Origin: Varroa destructor
Taxonomy: Eukaryota; Arthropoda; Arachnida; Mesostigmata; Varroidae
Assembly (NCBI RefSeq): GCF_002443255.2
Contig: NW_019211454.1
Span: forward strand, 16,418,243 to 16,482,242
DNA length: 64,000 nt
Direction: 5' to 3'
Made by a program: the position numbers and the translations under genes. Under the pieces are notes generated by a model. The model was not told where the DNA came from, did not search any database, and saw only the letters and a program-made list of their open reading frames with translations. This document shows positions 36,900 to 49,243 of the stretch, piece after piece. Each line of letters begins with the position of its first letter. Position 1 is the first letter of the stretch.

Positions 36900-38673
36900 G
36901 GTATTATCGGGGTGGTCACGGCACGGAAACGGTGTGATGAGCAGATATCAATCAGTTGGTTGGCCTTAAAATTTATAGAACTCATTTTACCTTTACCACT
37001 GGGGCAAATCTTGTATTTGTGTGCTTAGTGGAATTTGCTGCACCTCCTGCGTGGCGTGTGCCCTGAGCCATGAAATGCGTTAGGATAGTCTTAGCGTATA
37101 TAGATAGCGAAGCCATGGTACCGATTCCGTATTGTACTCCTTATGTAGAAAGATGTTGAAACGAGTCTAGTAAAAGTTTGCCTTATTAGCTCCTATATTA
37201 GATAATGATTGACAGACCTATTAGGTTTTTTTTTGAAAGGGGTAAGTTGAATATGACAGTCGTGCTTCACTCTGTTAAAAAGCAGATATGTCAAGGATGT
37301 TCCAGCGGTGTCATCATCATTAGCCTACAAGGGTTTCCGTCTGGTTCGCGTTCAACCTCAGCCCTTACTTTATCAGCTGGAAGCTTCGTTCTAGAGAATA
37401 GCAAAGATCAATCGTCTAAGTGATCTTGATGAGGATTTCCGTTTAGCTTTTTTGTCGAGTACTACTTAAATGTATCACAATCTGTTATACATGTATCGTC
37501 TCAGTTTCCCAAGGGCTGGCCATTTCCTCGTCGGTAGACCCAATCTAATTATGTAGAAGGTACAGGCACATTCCGCTAACAGCTGGTCATTGTAGATACA
37601 TAAATTATTGGATAAATATTTGCACAAAATGGCTGCTCTATTCTTTCTCGCTTACGAAAAAACAACACCCTAATGTGCACCTTTTTGGCTTGCTAGTCTT
37701 ACGACCTTTACGAATGGGGGGTAAGACGACACTTTACAAGTGATTCCTTAGCGAAGGAGAGGCTTATGGGAAAGATTTGGGTAGCTCTAGGGCGGATTAT
37801 AAATACGGCAAAATCGCCATACTGGGCCGGAAATCAGATAGACAGGCCTCGTATCTATAGTAGCATGTTTAGCTTTATAGTTTTAATTAGTAAAGTTAGG
37901 GGATAAAAAGAACTGGTCAGATTTCAGTTATATTGACCTTCCAGTCTTATAAGGCTAGTTTGTCAATTTGGACAGTCCTATTCAGTATTCAATTTGTCCT
38001 TAGTAAAAAAAAGTGAAACACCCGCATGTGACTTAAACTTTAGGTCGATTCCTTTTGTAATCGATTGACTGTACATTTTGATTTGGAATCATTTAGTATA
38101 TTGTCGGAACTTAGCCCATTCAAAGCCGACGATAGCCCAAGTGGAAGTACCGCGGTGACAAGCTGGACTATTTATTCGAGAAGAGTACGTGCGGTTAACT
38201 TAGATTACGTTTTGTTCAACTAGAGCCCCGTTTGTTTAGCCTTCAGTCCTTGAATAGCCGCAAAAAAAGATGTTGAAACAAGAATGGCGATTGGACCAAT
38301 TTACTGAAATTAGCTGGACAAGCTGAGCAATTGGCATCAAGCCGCATGCCGTAATTTTTACAGTCCGGAATCACAAGTTGCATTACTTCTAATGACGATC
38401 AGTCACTAAACGGATGTTTTCATTGGCGCCGGCTTTCGGAACGACGAAAAAAACTTCTATCACTATCATTACGATTTCTACCATTGTTGCTGTTTCTACG
38501 GAATTCATTTATGACCTTTTCAGGGAATCGTTTACGTCTGAGTCGACATATTCCGGTGAAGATTTGACAAGTCGGTGATTTCGTAAGGAACGAGACTCCG
38601 AGATGGGTAGCTTAGCCCGATTGTAGATCCGTGAAATTCAGTGTTCTCACAAGCGTTTGTAGAGTGTTGCAAT
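36900..38673. other. No supported gene
   Basis: Only short unrecognised frames (for example 37205-37423 plus, 72 codons from ATG). No repeats of note. Confidence 0.5.
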
Positions 38674-38704
38674 TGACTGACTGACTGACTGACTGACTGA
38701 CTGA
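38674..38704. repeat. (TGAC)n microsatellite, ~7.75 units
   Basis: A perfect TGAC tandem array of 31 bp. It falls within an unrecognised minus frame, where it reads as a Ser/Val/Gln repeat. Confidence 0.95.
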
Positions 38705-40999
38705 GCAAACAAGTGTGCAGATATCGGAAATAATAATTAGCTAAATATAACATAAGCTATAAATATAATATATGAAGTAAAATTAGCTACTATGTGGTTA
38801 GAAATTAAGTTTTCATAGTTTTTCGTAAAAAGGGGCGATTAGTACGATATGATGATAATTAGCACAAATTGGCTATTTAATTGTATACAAGGCTTAAGAC
38901 AGACGTTTATCACTGGTTGAAAGTGGCAATACGTAACAATGACTGCGGATAAATCTTACAATAACGATATTAACAGACTAAAAAAAAAGTTTGCGGAGCA
39001 AAAACGCAACGAGAAACACATAGAAGAAAGCTTCTACAGAAAGACTATTATTTGTGTGTTGTTTTTTTTTTGTAACATATAGCAAACTCTTCCAAGAGTC
39101 ACGCGCCCGGCTATTTACTAACCTATATTTTTCATTTTTTTCGCCTAAGGCACTTTTTCCTGTGAATCGCCCAGGCCTGCTTCCGGATGGCCTGCTGATC
39201 TTTTTTATAACTGCAAAGACCATATGATATTTACCCCATAGATATCAATTTTAGTTTATCTTAAATTTATATGTGTTTTGTGGAACCTTGTTACAGGCAC
39301 ATCGACGAAATATGTGCCTCACTTAGAAAACAGCCAAGATTAAAAATAATCATTTTTATTGATTTATTGGTTCCTTATGGCTTTCTCAACCCTATTTACC
39401 GCCTCCCCGTGACGAAGGTGACGTGTTTGCCTACTAAATTTAGGCAATTTTGGCAGAGTGGCCGGGGTTCTAATCGAAGCGTAGAAACACGATTGATTTC
39501 GTGGTGACAATCAGAAATGATACCTAGTGCCCGTACCTAAAATTTCCGGTATTTTATTATTTTAGCCAGTAGTTTGGCATTTCTTTGCTTTGAGATAACA
39601 CATATTGTCGATATCTCGTACAACAAAAGTAAGTTTATCAGTACTTCGAGCTGTACATTGTGTGTATAGTGTCTTTTCACTGAATCGTCTGCTTTAGTGT
39701 AGCTTCGTGGAAATTTTGGAAAGCTTATCACGTTGAAGTCGGATGTTGAATACATTGCAAATAATACACAGATATTCTATCCGTTTAGCTTCACTTTAGT
39801 CTGGGCTTTTAATCAGGGGCACGATGCCCATTCTGCTAGAACTAACCCCGTTATCCCATCGTGTTTGCCCGACCGAGGCGACTTGTAATCAATCAGTTTC
39901 TATTACTTTGCCTTGTTAGTGCCCTCTTTTATTGCAATTACCTTATTAACTCATTCTTATTGATTGATTACATCCAATTTAGCTGTAGTAACCCTATTGT
40001 CGTTCTCTCGTTCGAGCGTTTCAGTAATTGTATTACTTTCTCACGATTAGCCTCGTTTTTTACCCCAATTTGCCCGTCATCTCGTCGCAGTTGATTCGGA
40101 ACGTTGTTTGTCTTTTGCTACCTCTGAAGAAATACCCGACTCTGTGTAAGTTTCACCTGGTCAAGCCGAATTAGCCCTTGACCTCACATGAGGCGCCAGT
40201 TTGCTGGTAGCACTTCACGCAAATAGTCTGGTTGAAATACAAATCTATTCAATTGCCACTGCTCCATTACCCTTTTAATTAATGTTGCCCCGTAAAAATA
40301 TCTTTGAAATTTCGATATCTTAATGATATTTCTTCGCCCACTAAAAACGAAATTAAAGTGATAAGGCAATTTTTTTGTCAATAAACAAATACAGAAATAT
40401 TAATAGTAAACGATCACTAACGCGATTCGGTTCCGGAAATAGGGAGGTGCTAAGATTTCTTATACCAAACCCACAAATCCTTTTCCTTGTGTGACCTGCA
40501 GGAACTAAGCCGAACGCTCCTAAAACCCTATCCTCGCATTAAAGCAGTACCGATCACTGCCGAAACAAACTACATCCTAGTAATATGACGAACGGTTCCG
40601 GCGAGTTATCAAAGACGAGCTAGTCTATAAGACGATTTCTGCGGCCCATCATTAACGGCTGTTCATCGTTACCTGCTGCATTATTAACATTGACAGATCC
40701 TTATAAACTTCACCGTATTCTTATAAAAATTGCCAGCATCTCTAACGCAATGGACAAATCGTGAAAAGTATCCAGTCACATCTTGCACGAATAGATATTA
40801 CATATTAGCAATAAGTAATGAATAATTATTATAATTACGTTCTAGGCAGTAGATACGCCGCCGTCTGCCGTCTCTCGAACCGAACATGGCGTTCCGTTAG
40901 CGAGATGGCCATTTATCATCACTGTTTTTTTACAGAAGCCATCAAATCTATCTAAGCATGTCACGAACAACAGCCATACGTACATCCCATTATGTCATT
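38705..40999. other. No supported gene
   Basis: AT-rich, with unrecognised frames of 60-80 codons on both strands at 38978-40381. Nothing with domain-like or splice-like support. Confidence 0.45.
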
Positions 41000-41267
41000 G
41001 CTTAACAGCCCCCCTGCGTTTGAATTGCTTTTTTCGCGCGCCCGCTTTCACAAAACGTAAAAACACTTCCAGCAACAATAGCGTCGCTGCCGCCTGCGCG
41101 ACATCTTTTGAAACTCCAGGAGGTGACAATGTCCGCTACAGCTACGGCTGGTTCTGTCGTTTCCACGAGCGTTCCATCAGCAGCAAGCGTCAAGTGTTAA
41201 CTGCTAGGACCGCCAACAACCACGACAACAACAAAAACAACCGCGAAAACCACACGCACTTCAGCAG

Positions 41268-41294
41268 CAACAACAACAACAACAACAACAACAA
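41268..41294. repeat. (CAA)9 microsatellite
   Basis: Nine uninterrupted CAA units preceded by CAGCAG. They read as poly-Asn in the 41020-41370 plus frame. Confidence 0.95.
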
Positions 41295-42326
41295 TAGGAC
41301 AATCAACAATTTATTTTTCTGCAGTTGCAACTGTTATCGCGCAATTACACTGATGATGGTATGTACGTGAGCGAAGATGCTGGTCCTGAAGCGTTGAATT
41401 GCGTTAACGTTGTCGCTGTACGTTCTCCTAGTTATTTACGGGCAACGGCAATAGGTCTGTAACCACGGCCGTCTAAGTGATACAAACACAAGCAGGTAAC
41501 AGAACAGGTAGCGATGACGCTGCGGTCCGGAGCACGATGTGTGTTTGTGCATGCGCGTGTCTTTGCGAGCGAGGCCTTTTCCCGCCAAGGCATGGATAGA
41601 CTGTCATGTATAGGTTTTGTGTTTTTCGTCAGATTTCATAGCATCATCTCTTTTGGTGCGTTGACGACAACGGTAGAGATAACGGGGTCGCCGACAGCGA
41701 CGAGCAAGATGCTGGTTAGTCCCGTAGTGTCCCGACGTATTATTCGTATCGTTAACAAACGAGACAGAAGCTTCAAACGCATTGCGGAGAATGAACGAAA
41801 ATGGCGACAATGATAACAAAGTGATAACAGAACGTGCGTATACGTGGTGCTGCTCAATGGCACCAAATTTTATTTTTGTGGTTGATTGATGTAACTGCTG
41901 CTGCTTCAACTTCTGCGCGCGCTGTTTTGTTGTTGCTATTGATGTGATTGATATCGTTATAAACACTAACACTAACACCACCTAATATCGAATGTTTGTC
42001 TCAAGAATAAAAGGAACAAAATTAACATCTTGGTGTTGTTGCTGTTGTTAATGATAATGACGACACAACATTTTCCAGTTGCTAAATTGGCAATTTACTG
42101 TTATGGCGTCTGTGGCGCTCATAGTAGCGCCGGCAAAATCATCCTGACCAAAGCCAGCGACGGCGGCAGCCACAAACGTCTACAATAAGAAAAACACGAT
42201 TACGATCAACTTCATTATTTCAAGCAAGACACAAGCGAAAGTCGTTTCTTTCTTATTAACACCATTTATATAGTAGCTACAGCGGCAAAGGTGGCGGCGA
42301 CACCTGGAGAGCTGCTATGACATCCT

Positions 42327-42341
42327 GGCGGCGGCGGCGGC
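42327..42341. repeat. (GGC)5 followed by AGCAGA
   Basis: Five GGC units within the triplet-rich island, in a short GC-rich segment. Confidence 0.9.
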
Positions 42342-42400
42342 AGCAGAAGACACGGACAAGATGACGGAATACGCAGCACGTGATTTTTTGGCATCAGCAA

Positions 42401-43924
42401 ATCATGTCAACTTATAAGTCAAGTTGATTGGCTAACGAACTACGGTTACTCTGGGGAATCTATTGTATAATGTGATGATGCTCAACATACGGCAAACGTA
42501 TTACAGCGGAACCTTCAACGTTGGAGGTCCCGACGCAACACCGGGTGCTGTCTCTTTCTCGTCTATTAGCGTTTACTAGCCGATGTCAAACTTGACGATA
42601 CCCCATTGTCCCCCTTTAACACTTTCACAATAACTTTTTACCAAATGGCATCTTCTTGGGTCGAACGCGATACGTGCGTATTCTTCGCATCTGACATATA
42701 GTCTTACAGCGGTCTTTGCAATTACGTTCGGCGGAAGGACATCGCGAAAGGCAATACAGAAGGGGTAATAGTAGACGTTGAAGGCGCATAGGTGCTAGAT
42801 CTCTCTAGTGTTTAGGCTGCCGGTGTTATACAATTGCACAATGTGATATGAAAACGATTTGTGACAAATCGGCGCGCTGCATAACGCCTATCTCAGCCAC
42901 GTTATCCTATCATCATAAGCACAAGTACAAATAGCCTGATAATGGAGAAGGACGCGCTGAAACTTGTTAGGGCTTAACCGTTTTTGGTTGAATTTAGCTG
43001 ACTGACTGAATCTGCTAGGACTGACGGCTTTTGTTACTGATGTTGTCGGAGTAAGACAAGGTAGATCTGGGGAGAGTTAAGACTAAACTATACAAGTAGG
43101 GGAATATATTATACTTACAAAAAAGACAGGGTGACGATTAAAAGAGCATCCGTATCAGCTGAAAACCTGTTTTCTCACATAATAAGAGGTTTACGTTGCT
43201 CCACACTTAGACTCATATCATTCTCCATTGTATGCCTACATTTGTTTCACGCTATATGTTGTACCATCAAACAAATTGAATGGGCGTACCACGCTGAATC
43301 ACGTTTATCGACGAATGATCAGACGTTTGCCGGAACGTTTGAAGAAGCGTACGAACTGCTAACCCTTCTGGTTGACGTAGGGGGCGCGGAAGAAGGCAAC
43401 GTATTTAACGTACAAGTATATTTCAACGTAGAAACGTATTTGACTAGAGTATATACTTTTTTCATTGTACTTAAGACGTTTTTTCCAGAATATTTTTATT
43501 TACGCATTTTGACCTATTTGGATAGTAGTTACTGTAGTTGTTTACAGTAACCCATCTTCTGTTAGCAGAAGTGGTAGCAAGCTCCCTTATTATCGGCAAC
43601 ATATCGTCAGGTTACTTGATCGCGAGCGTCTCCATTATGGTGCGGCACCTATCATCGTTATCCATTACATGTTAATAATTTCTCAGATAAAACTAACACA
43701 CAACGAAGCAGTAAGGAGCAAAACGTACGATGAAGAGCCGGGAGTGACGAGGGGTTCACCTCATCATTCAAATGTGACGGCCTTTTGGCAAGAAAAAATG
43801 TAAGTAGCAAAAAAACACCGTTTGCATTGCCCTTGTCGCCCCAGTTGAGAGGTAAATATTTGACTGTTTATCTATTGAACTTCGCAGGGGTAACTTTTAA
43901 CATGCGTATTTCCCATTCGTTTCG

Positions 43925-43926
<2 letters not shown>
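42401..43926. other. No supported gene
   Basis: The open plus frame 43131-43550 (139 codons) begins with GTG, has no ATG that I can find, and is unrecognised. Its product has a hydrophobic stretch early and an acidic segment (GTFEEAYELLTLLVDV). It could be an exon, but length alone is not evidence. Confidence 0.4.

Positions 43927-43955
<29 letters not shown>
43927..43955. repeat. T29 homopolymer
   Basis: Uninterrupted run of 29 T. On the minus strand it would be a poly-A tail, but I see no retroposon body or target duplication beside it. Confidence 0.95.
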
Positions 43956-44587
43956 CTATATTTCTAAATGGGTTTTCAAAGAAAAAGACGACAAAAAGGA
44001 TTTTTTTTAGTGACGACCTAAGAAATCAGTAATGATTTTATATGATGAACTTTCGTGAACTTCGGGAGATCAGCTTCCTTTGCTGTGCGAAAACGACTTC
44101 TTTTAGATAAGGTTTACATAGCGTAAAGCAAAATCATACGTCAGAGAGAAAATATCTTCGATTATTGCTCTGTACAGCTCGTCGTAGATTTATTCGGAAT
44201 AATTCGAATATTAATTTCTAACATTTATTTACAATATACACGTAATAGCTTTGGTTGATGGAACATTTACAGCTTGATACAAGCTGATGACTGGGACGCG
44301 ACACTGTCTAAACAGCGTCATAAACAAATACGACATAAAAAAACGATCCTATTTACAGGCCGCTAGATGCACACACAAGTCCAAGCGCACCCCTTTTTTT
44401 GCAATAGCCAGATTTATACAGCTTTCGGCGTACAAGGTCACCGGTCAATTCTCACACCTAGCGACAAAGAGCTCAATACCGTTTCAGTGCATCAGCCTTT
44501 CTCAATACATTAAAAACCTTTTTTACATCGATTCTTACTGTTTTTACCGCACGACAACGACATTATCCGAATCAGCTTTCACCTACT
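43956..44587. other. No supported gene
   Basis: Includes most of an unrecognised 124-codon ATG frame on the plus strand (44287-44661), basic and serine/threonine-rich, with no domain that I can name. Confidence 0.4.
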
Positions 44588-44615
44588 CCCACCCCGCTTC
44601 TCCCCCTCCCCGCCC
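44588..44615 (-). repeat. C-rich tract; G-quadruplex motif on the minus strand
   Basis: Plus-strand C tracts of 3, 4, 5, 4 and 3 are separated by 1-6 bases. The minus strand therefore has five G tracts with short loops and meets the standard quadruplex pattern; the plus strand could form an i-motif. Confidence 0.8.
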
Positions 44616-44917
44616 TTTTCTCGAAAAACGTGTTAAAAAAACAAGAATTACTTGTTCATAACGTTCGTGTGCTCCCTTTCCCATCGCTTTGTTTCTGGAA
44701 TACTTCCAGACCTATTGTACTTCCAAACAGACCTTTTCAATAACAAACCGTACCCGTCCAGTTCTTTATCCCTAATATGACGACGCAATCAACTCAATGT
44801 TCGTCCCGTTTGTCAGCTTTGTTTGTTACTCGTAATCTTTAATATTGACAAGATTTTACTTTGGAGGCCTGCTTCTCCCCCTTCCGATATCTATCTACTG
44901 CATGGAACACTGAATAT

Positions 44918-44941
44918 AAAAAAAAAAAAAAAAAAAAAAAA
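44918..44941. repeat. A24 homopolymer
   Basis: Uninterrupted run of 24 A about 1 kb from the T29 run. No AATAAA-type signal was seen within the preceding 30 bases (GAATATAAA abuts the run) and no target duplication, so retroposition is not supported. Confidence 0.95.
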
Positions 44942-47900
44942 GGCTATACAGTTTCAATGCTGTGCATGTATGCATATGTGTGTGACTTTGTCTGTACGCA
45001 CAGGTGTTTTAAGGCCACTGGTTGTACACTGGTGAAATTTTGCATCGTATCTCCGCTATTTTGTCCGGCCACGTGTTAAGCAGGTAACGAATCGCGTGCC
45101 TGAAAGTAATTGGAATAATTTACCGATCACGACGTTTTGTTTCGATATTGTTTTTTGTCTAATTTCCATCGTTGTGTATACGTCTACCGAATGACGTTGT
45201 GCTTGTAAACACTGGCAGCCTTGTTTGGCAACTTTTCATTCTATTCAACATTGTAAAGGAGATGTCCAAATACGCCAACCATTGGTCTACGGACGACATC
45301 CAAGATACGTATATATTTTAATCTGTTCCAATCGTAAACCATCCGCGATCTTCCATTCGATTAAAAGATATCCGACACAGCTGGAAACGAAAAAGATATC
45401 TATAGAGATAATGTTAATTCGTGTGATACATACAGAAATAAGAATATCAGGCTGGGATGAACGAGGCATTTGTCTCACGCGCATTTAAGGCCAGGAGAAA
45501 GATTAGAAGGGGAAACTTTAAAGGTTATCACAGGAAGCGTTCTTTGCATCGGTAGTTTCCTAGCGCCAAAAAGGAAATAGTGACGAATACGGTTCTGGCT
45601 TGCTTGTGTGCTATGGTTTATTTATATATGCGCGAGCACGGCCAGCTTTCACCACACTGTCAACAATAGAAACACGCTATTTTGCCATATGATGATTATG
45701 TCTCCCAGTGTGTACTGCGGTATCTCATCGTACCACGTTCTTTTTTTGAATATGGCCTAGAACGATAATGGCAACAAAAGCAGTTAGGCGGTTTCGCCAT
45801 CGGCGCTATGCAGTAATAGAAAATTGACATTGGGTATAAAGTAGAGCCGTGCAATGTTTTACCATATCGTGGAACGGCAATAACAGCTAAATGTCTTGTT
45901 AAAATATGCACTGCCTTATGTAATGGTCAGTGATATTCATGACGAGCAGGAAACGGCCCTCTATCTCCCGCGTGGTCCGGCAATACGCGCACAACCAGAA
46001 CAACAAACAACGGAAATACATGTCTTTGCACTGGCTTGTATACATATCCATTGTATTGTATGTGTGTAGAGATATCGTAGACCAGTGATAGGGGAAGGGT
46101 ATCGGAATCTTCCTCTGACTTCCATTATAATAATGATAATAATAATATAATTGCTAAATAGTGTAACAGCCATTACCGACAAGTGGAGCTAGGTCTCGTG
46201 TGTCCTGTTCCTAAATAGTGCTAACGTATTAGTAGGCGAATGCGTTGCCGACTACGCTATCACGGAAGCTGGCTAGACGTGACGTGCGGTAACCGTACCA
46301 TGAAATCTGTCCCGTTATTGCAAGGCGGACTGCCGTATGTCGATAGGTTGAAAAAACTTTTAATGAATATTGGAGAGTATTAAAGTTGAATCTTACGCTT
46401 CCTTTGTGCGGACCTTATGCTTCTACTGCTCGCTATAGGTCATTTGTAGCTACCTATCCGTATCTAGCCGTTAATGTCGTATCGATATGCTAAGGTACGG
46501 CATAATCCACATGTAAGGCTCAATTTTGTTGAATCTGTGTGTACTTTATAACAAGCAGAAACGACCGATAAACCCCCACTTCAGCGGGTCAAAAAGATTT
46601 TTCCGAGTTAGATCGATGACTTGAGCCTAATTCAAATGTATATTTGCATATGGCCGTACGCGCCGAAGCGACGCCCGGACGTCAAACTTCTTACTTTTTT
46701 TTTCTTAATTGACAATTCCATCTTCTGACTGTACTTCGCTTGCCTAGATAATAGTTTATCAGAAAAATGACAATCGTCAATGCGCACTGGATTTTCTGAC
46801 TTCTGTCAAAAATTAATTATTTCTTCATTAAGTAACTTTCCATTGCGTTTGCGAATCTCTTGCATGTAAGCCTCACAACACCTGTGTCGAGTTCCATTTC
46901 CTGCCCATTGTAACAGTGTATGAAACTGAAATTTCCCATAGATAGCATCATTAACAGTCGTTCATCTTCTACTATTGATACACGTCTGTGCAGATGCATA
47001 TATTTCTTTTCTGAAGTCCATTCCGTTCATCCTTCAGTCACTGGGGATTACGACTGCTTCACACCACGGGCGACCGTTAGTGCGACGACGCTGGGATATC
47101 TGCGCAATTAAATATGAGATCCAGTGAAAGGAAGAGGGGATTGATATGATACGAAGACTATCTCGGACCGCTGGACATTATTCGAACTACAGCCGCCCGA
47201 TCTAACGTCTGCTGATGCTGCGTTTGTTATTGATTAGGGTACCCGGCCGGCGAAACGCCCATTGCAGACATGCATACGGTTTCTACGGTAGTTGCTGGGC
47301 TTAAGATGCTAATGCTATCGGGTAATCTCGTTTGAACTTCTTAACGAAATAATTTGTGTTGATATTGTCATGTTTGGCACAATGGTTATGAGTCTTTTGG
47401 GTTGAGATAGGATTGGGGTTTAGGTTTAGGGAGGCTGACCGAGCACGCGGCTACAGATAATGTACCGTGGTGGATTCAAGCCATTATTAAGTATTTCACA
47501 TATACGACGTGATGATACAACAACAGAGGTTTATTTGCTTGAACTGATCACAAAACAGAATTTACTGGAAACGTGGTCAAAGTGAGATAGATGTACATCT
47601 ATGAGTTGGCAGTAGCTACATATGGTATTGTTAAGTAGGTGATATTGCTTGAGTGTACCGTACTGCTGACGGCTCGATTTGTGCTATTGATAACGTGGTA
47701 CGGTGGTCACTTCCGTCTTTGTTTTTTTAAAAATAGATAGAAAATAGTAATACGCATATTAAGAAGCACATTATGCCCCCTTGAAACAAATACAATGATA
47801 CACCCAAACAGGTTGATTCATTGAAGGAGAACGTTTGTGTAGTTCGTATAATAGACTGCTTGGTTCATAGTTGCCATCTAGCACGGGGTGAACCATGACG

Positions 47901-48620
47901 GAATAGAATTGGTACTTGGTGGCCAGCTAATCTTACAATTGGACCCACGTAAATTGGTATTAAAATGCATACATATATATTGCTTAAAATATATAGATAT
48001 AACGCTTGCGTACTCAAATAGCTATTTACATATTACACGTATGAGTTGTCCAAGAATCGGGCAGCTCGTTTGTACGTAAAATGCTGTTATCGTATATCCA
48101 TCCAATTGTCGGTATGTTATGCAATGTACGTAACGTACAGTAAAATGGGTCCTTCCAATTGCGTAGCGATTAGAATTGGATGAATCTGTTAAAAGGCTAC
48201 GGGAGGTTTTTCAGACATCCTGTACACGGCGACGTCGCTTTTTGGCCGGTTAATTCTGTGCTCATGCAAACTCGGCCGATAAACGCTAACGTTCTTCAAG
48301 TTTGTTAGCATCATCAATCGCGGTATCAATGCCCTATGCAAAGCAATTTCCGCGGCAACTATGACTGACTGGTTCAAGTTCTTGGACAAATGAATTGGCA
48401 CTTATTCATTCTCACTATCGATCATGTAAATAACGTTTGTGTGCTTGGCGCGGCTGCTTGATGGGGCTGCTTTCGGCATAGCGAGATTCGGTAGTGGGCT
48501 CAATTGATCGTGAGCGACAATGACCTTGGTCGAGCCCTGTAACGCCGCTTATTTGTCATCGATTTTGCACTAATTGGCAAATGGGTCGTAACAACTGGGT
48601 TAAAAATCGATTCTCGAACG
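44942..48620. other. No supported gene
   Basis: Contains an imperfect TAA-rich run at 46126-46149 and GGGGTTTAGGTTTAGGG near 47415. The latter is too short and of the wrong unit to be arthropod TTAGG telomere repeat. Open frames are short and unrecognised. Confidence 0.45.
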
Positions 48621-49243
48621 ATGGTTCAGGTGGCGGGTCTGTCAACACCTGAACGACGGAAAAATGCCAGATCGTTCGCTTTGGTAGCGTCATTTTGTGT
48701 TAAGCATCCCGAAATGTTGATTTGGCGTTTGCACTACCCGGTTGGTTCACGTCAGCGATATCGTTGAAGGCACGACACGTAATAGCTGGACCTGCATGTG
48801 CCTGCAGACAGGCATCCTTTGGATGACAATCATGACCAAATTCGTTTTTCGACTACCTTTACCAAAGCGATTATGTGGCGACGATCGTCACTCAGCATGC
48901 CGACCTGTCGGGGTAATCCGCGGTCTAATCTTGGTCGCGTTAAAATAGTGATGACCTTTTCGTCAACGAACAACCATTACTAACTTTACGTTATCTCGTT
49001 AAAGCGAAGTGCGCGCGTCGTGCCGCGACGATGCGTTCTGCGACGTATCATTGGGACTATGAGGCAATCATGAAATGATTCAATGTGTCAGCAACGCATT
49101 TGTGGGTAGAATTTTTTCGTTGGGCTGAAGGTATAATTGGTACTGTCACATTTAGTCGATCGTCGACATTAAAGCAGATTTTTGCGAACGTTCCGGACGG
49201 AAAATGGAGACACTTATTCGTGCTGTTGTTGGGTATAGGCTAG
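48621..49243 (+). pseudogene. Possible decayed retrotransposon gag-like fragment (weak)
   Basis: Three plus-strand pieces in different frames follow one another: a 48-codon ATG frame at 48621-48767, a piece of the 48798-48983 frame, and a frame open from about 48947 to 49243 apart from one TGA at 49076. The last contains WDYEAIMK followed by FNVS, then a charged-to-hydrophobic stretch. Its spacing recalls the DYE-x-(I/V)-K block in arthropod LTR-retrotransposon capsid genes. The pieces look more protein-like than their surroundings, but no zinc knuckle, protease or reverse-transcriptase motif follows and no LTR was found. Confidence 0.22.

Larger units (their letters stand above)
41000..42400. 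other. Triplet-rich, GC-richer island
   Basis: Interrupted runs of CAA, CAG, GCC/GGC and GTT triplets recur on both strands: (CAA)9 at 41268-41294, CTGCTGCTG near 41898, GTTGTTGCTGTTGTT near 42035 and (GGC)5 at 42327-42341. A plus frame of 116 codons from 41020, without ATG at its start, carries a run of nine Asn and meets a donor-like GTATGT near 41360. A 125-codon minus frame (41981-41604) starts with GTG. Such triplet density is typical of arthropod exons, UTRs or upstream regions of regulatory genes, so this is the likeliest place for part of a host gene. No conserved domain is visible. Confidence 0.3.

Noticed and set aside
41604..41981. 125-codon minus frame with a signal-peptide-like start
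   Set aside because: The start is GTG inside a run of GTG/TTA triplets, so the hydrophobic start is a by-product of simple sequence.
43131..43550. 139-codon plus frame as a complete gene
   Set aside because: It begins with GTG, has no ATG that I can find, and its length is near chance expectation for this window.
43927..44941. T29 and A24 runs taken as ends of a retroposed element
   Set aside because: No target-site duplication or repeat body could be found, and the runs are in opposite senses on the same strand.
47412..47430. GGGGTTTAGGTTTAGGG, telomere-like
   Set aside because: Only two TTTAGG-type units; the arthropod repeat is TTAGG and arrays are long.
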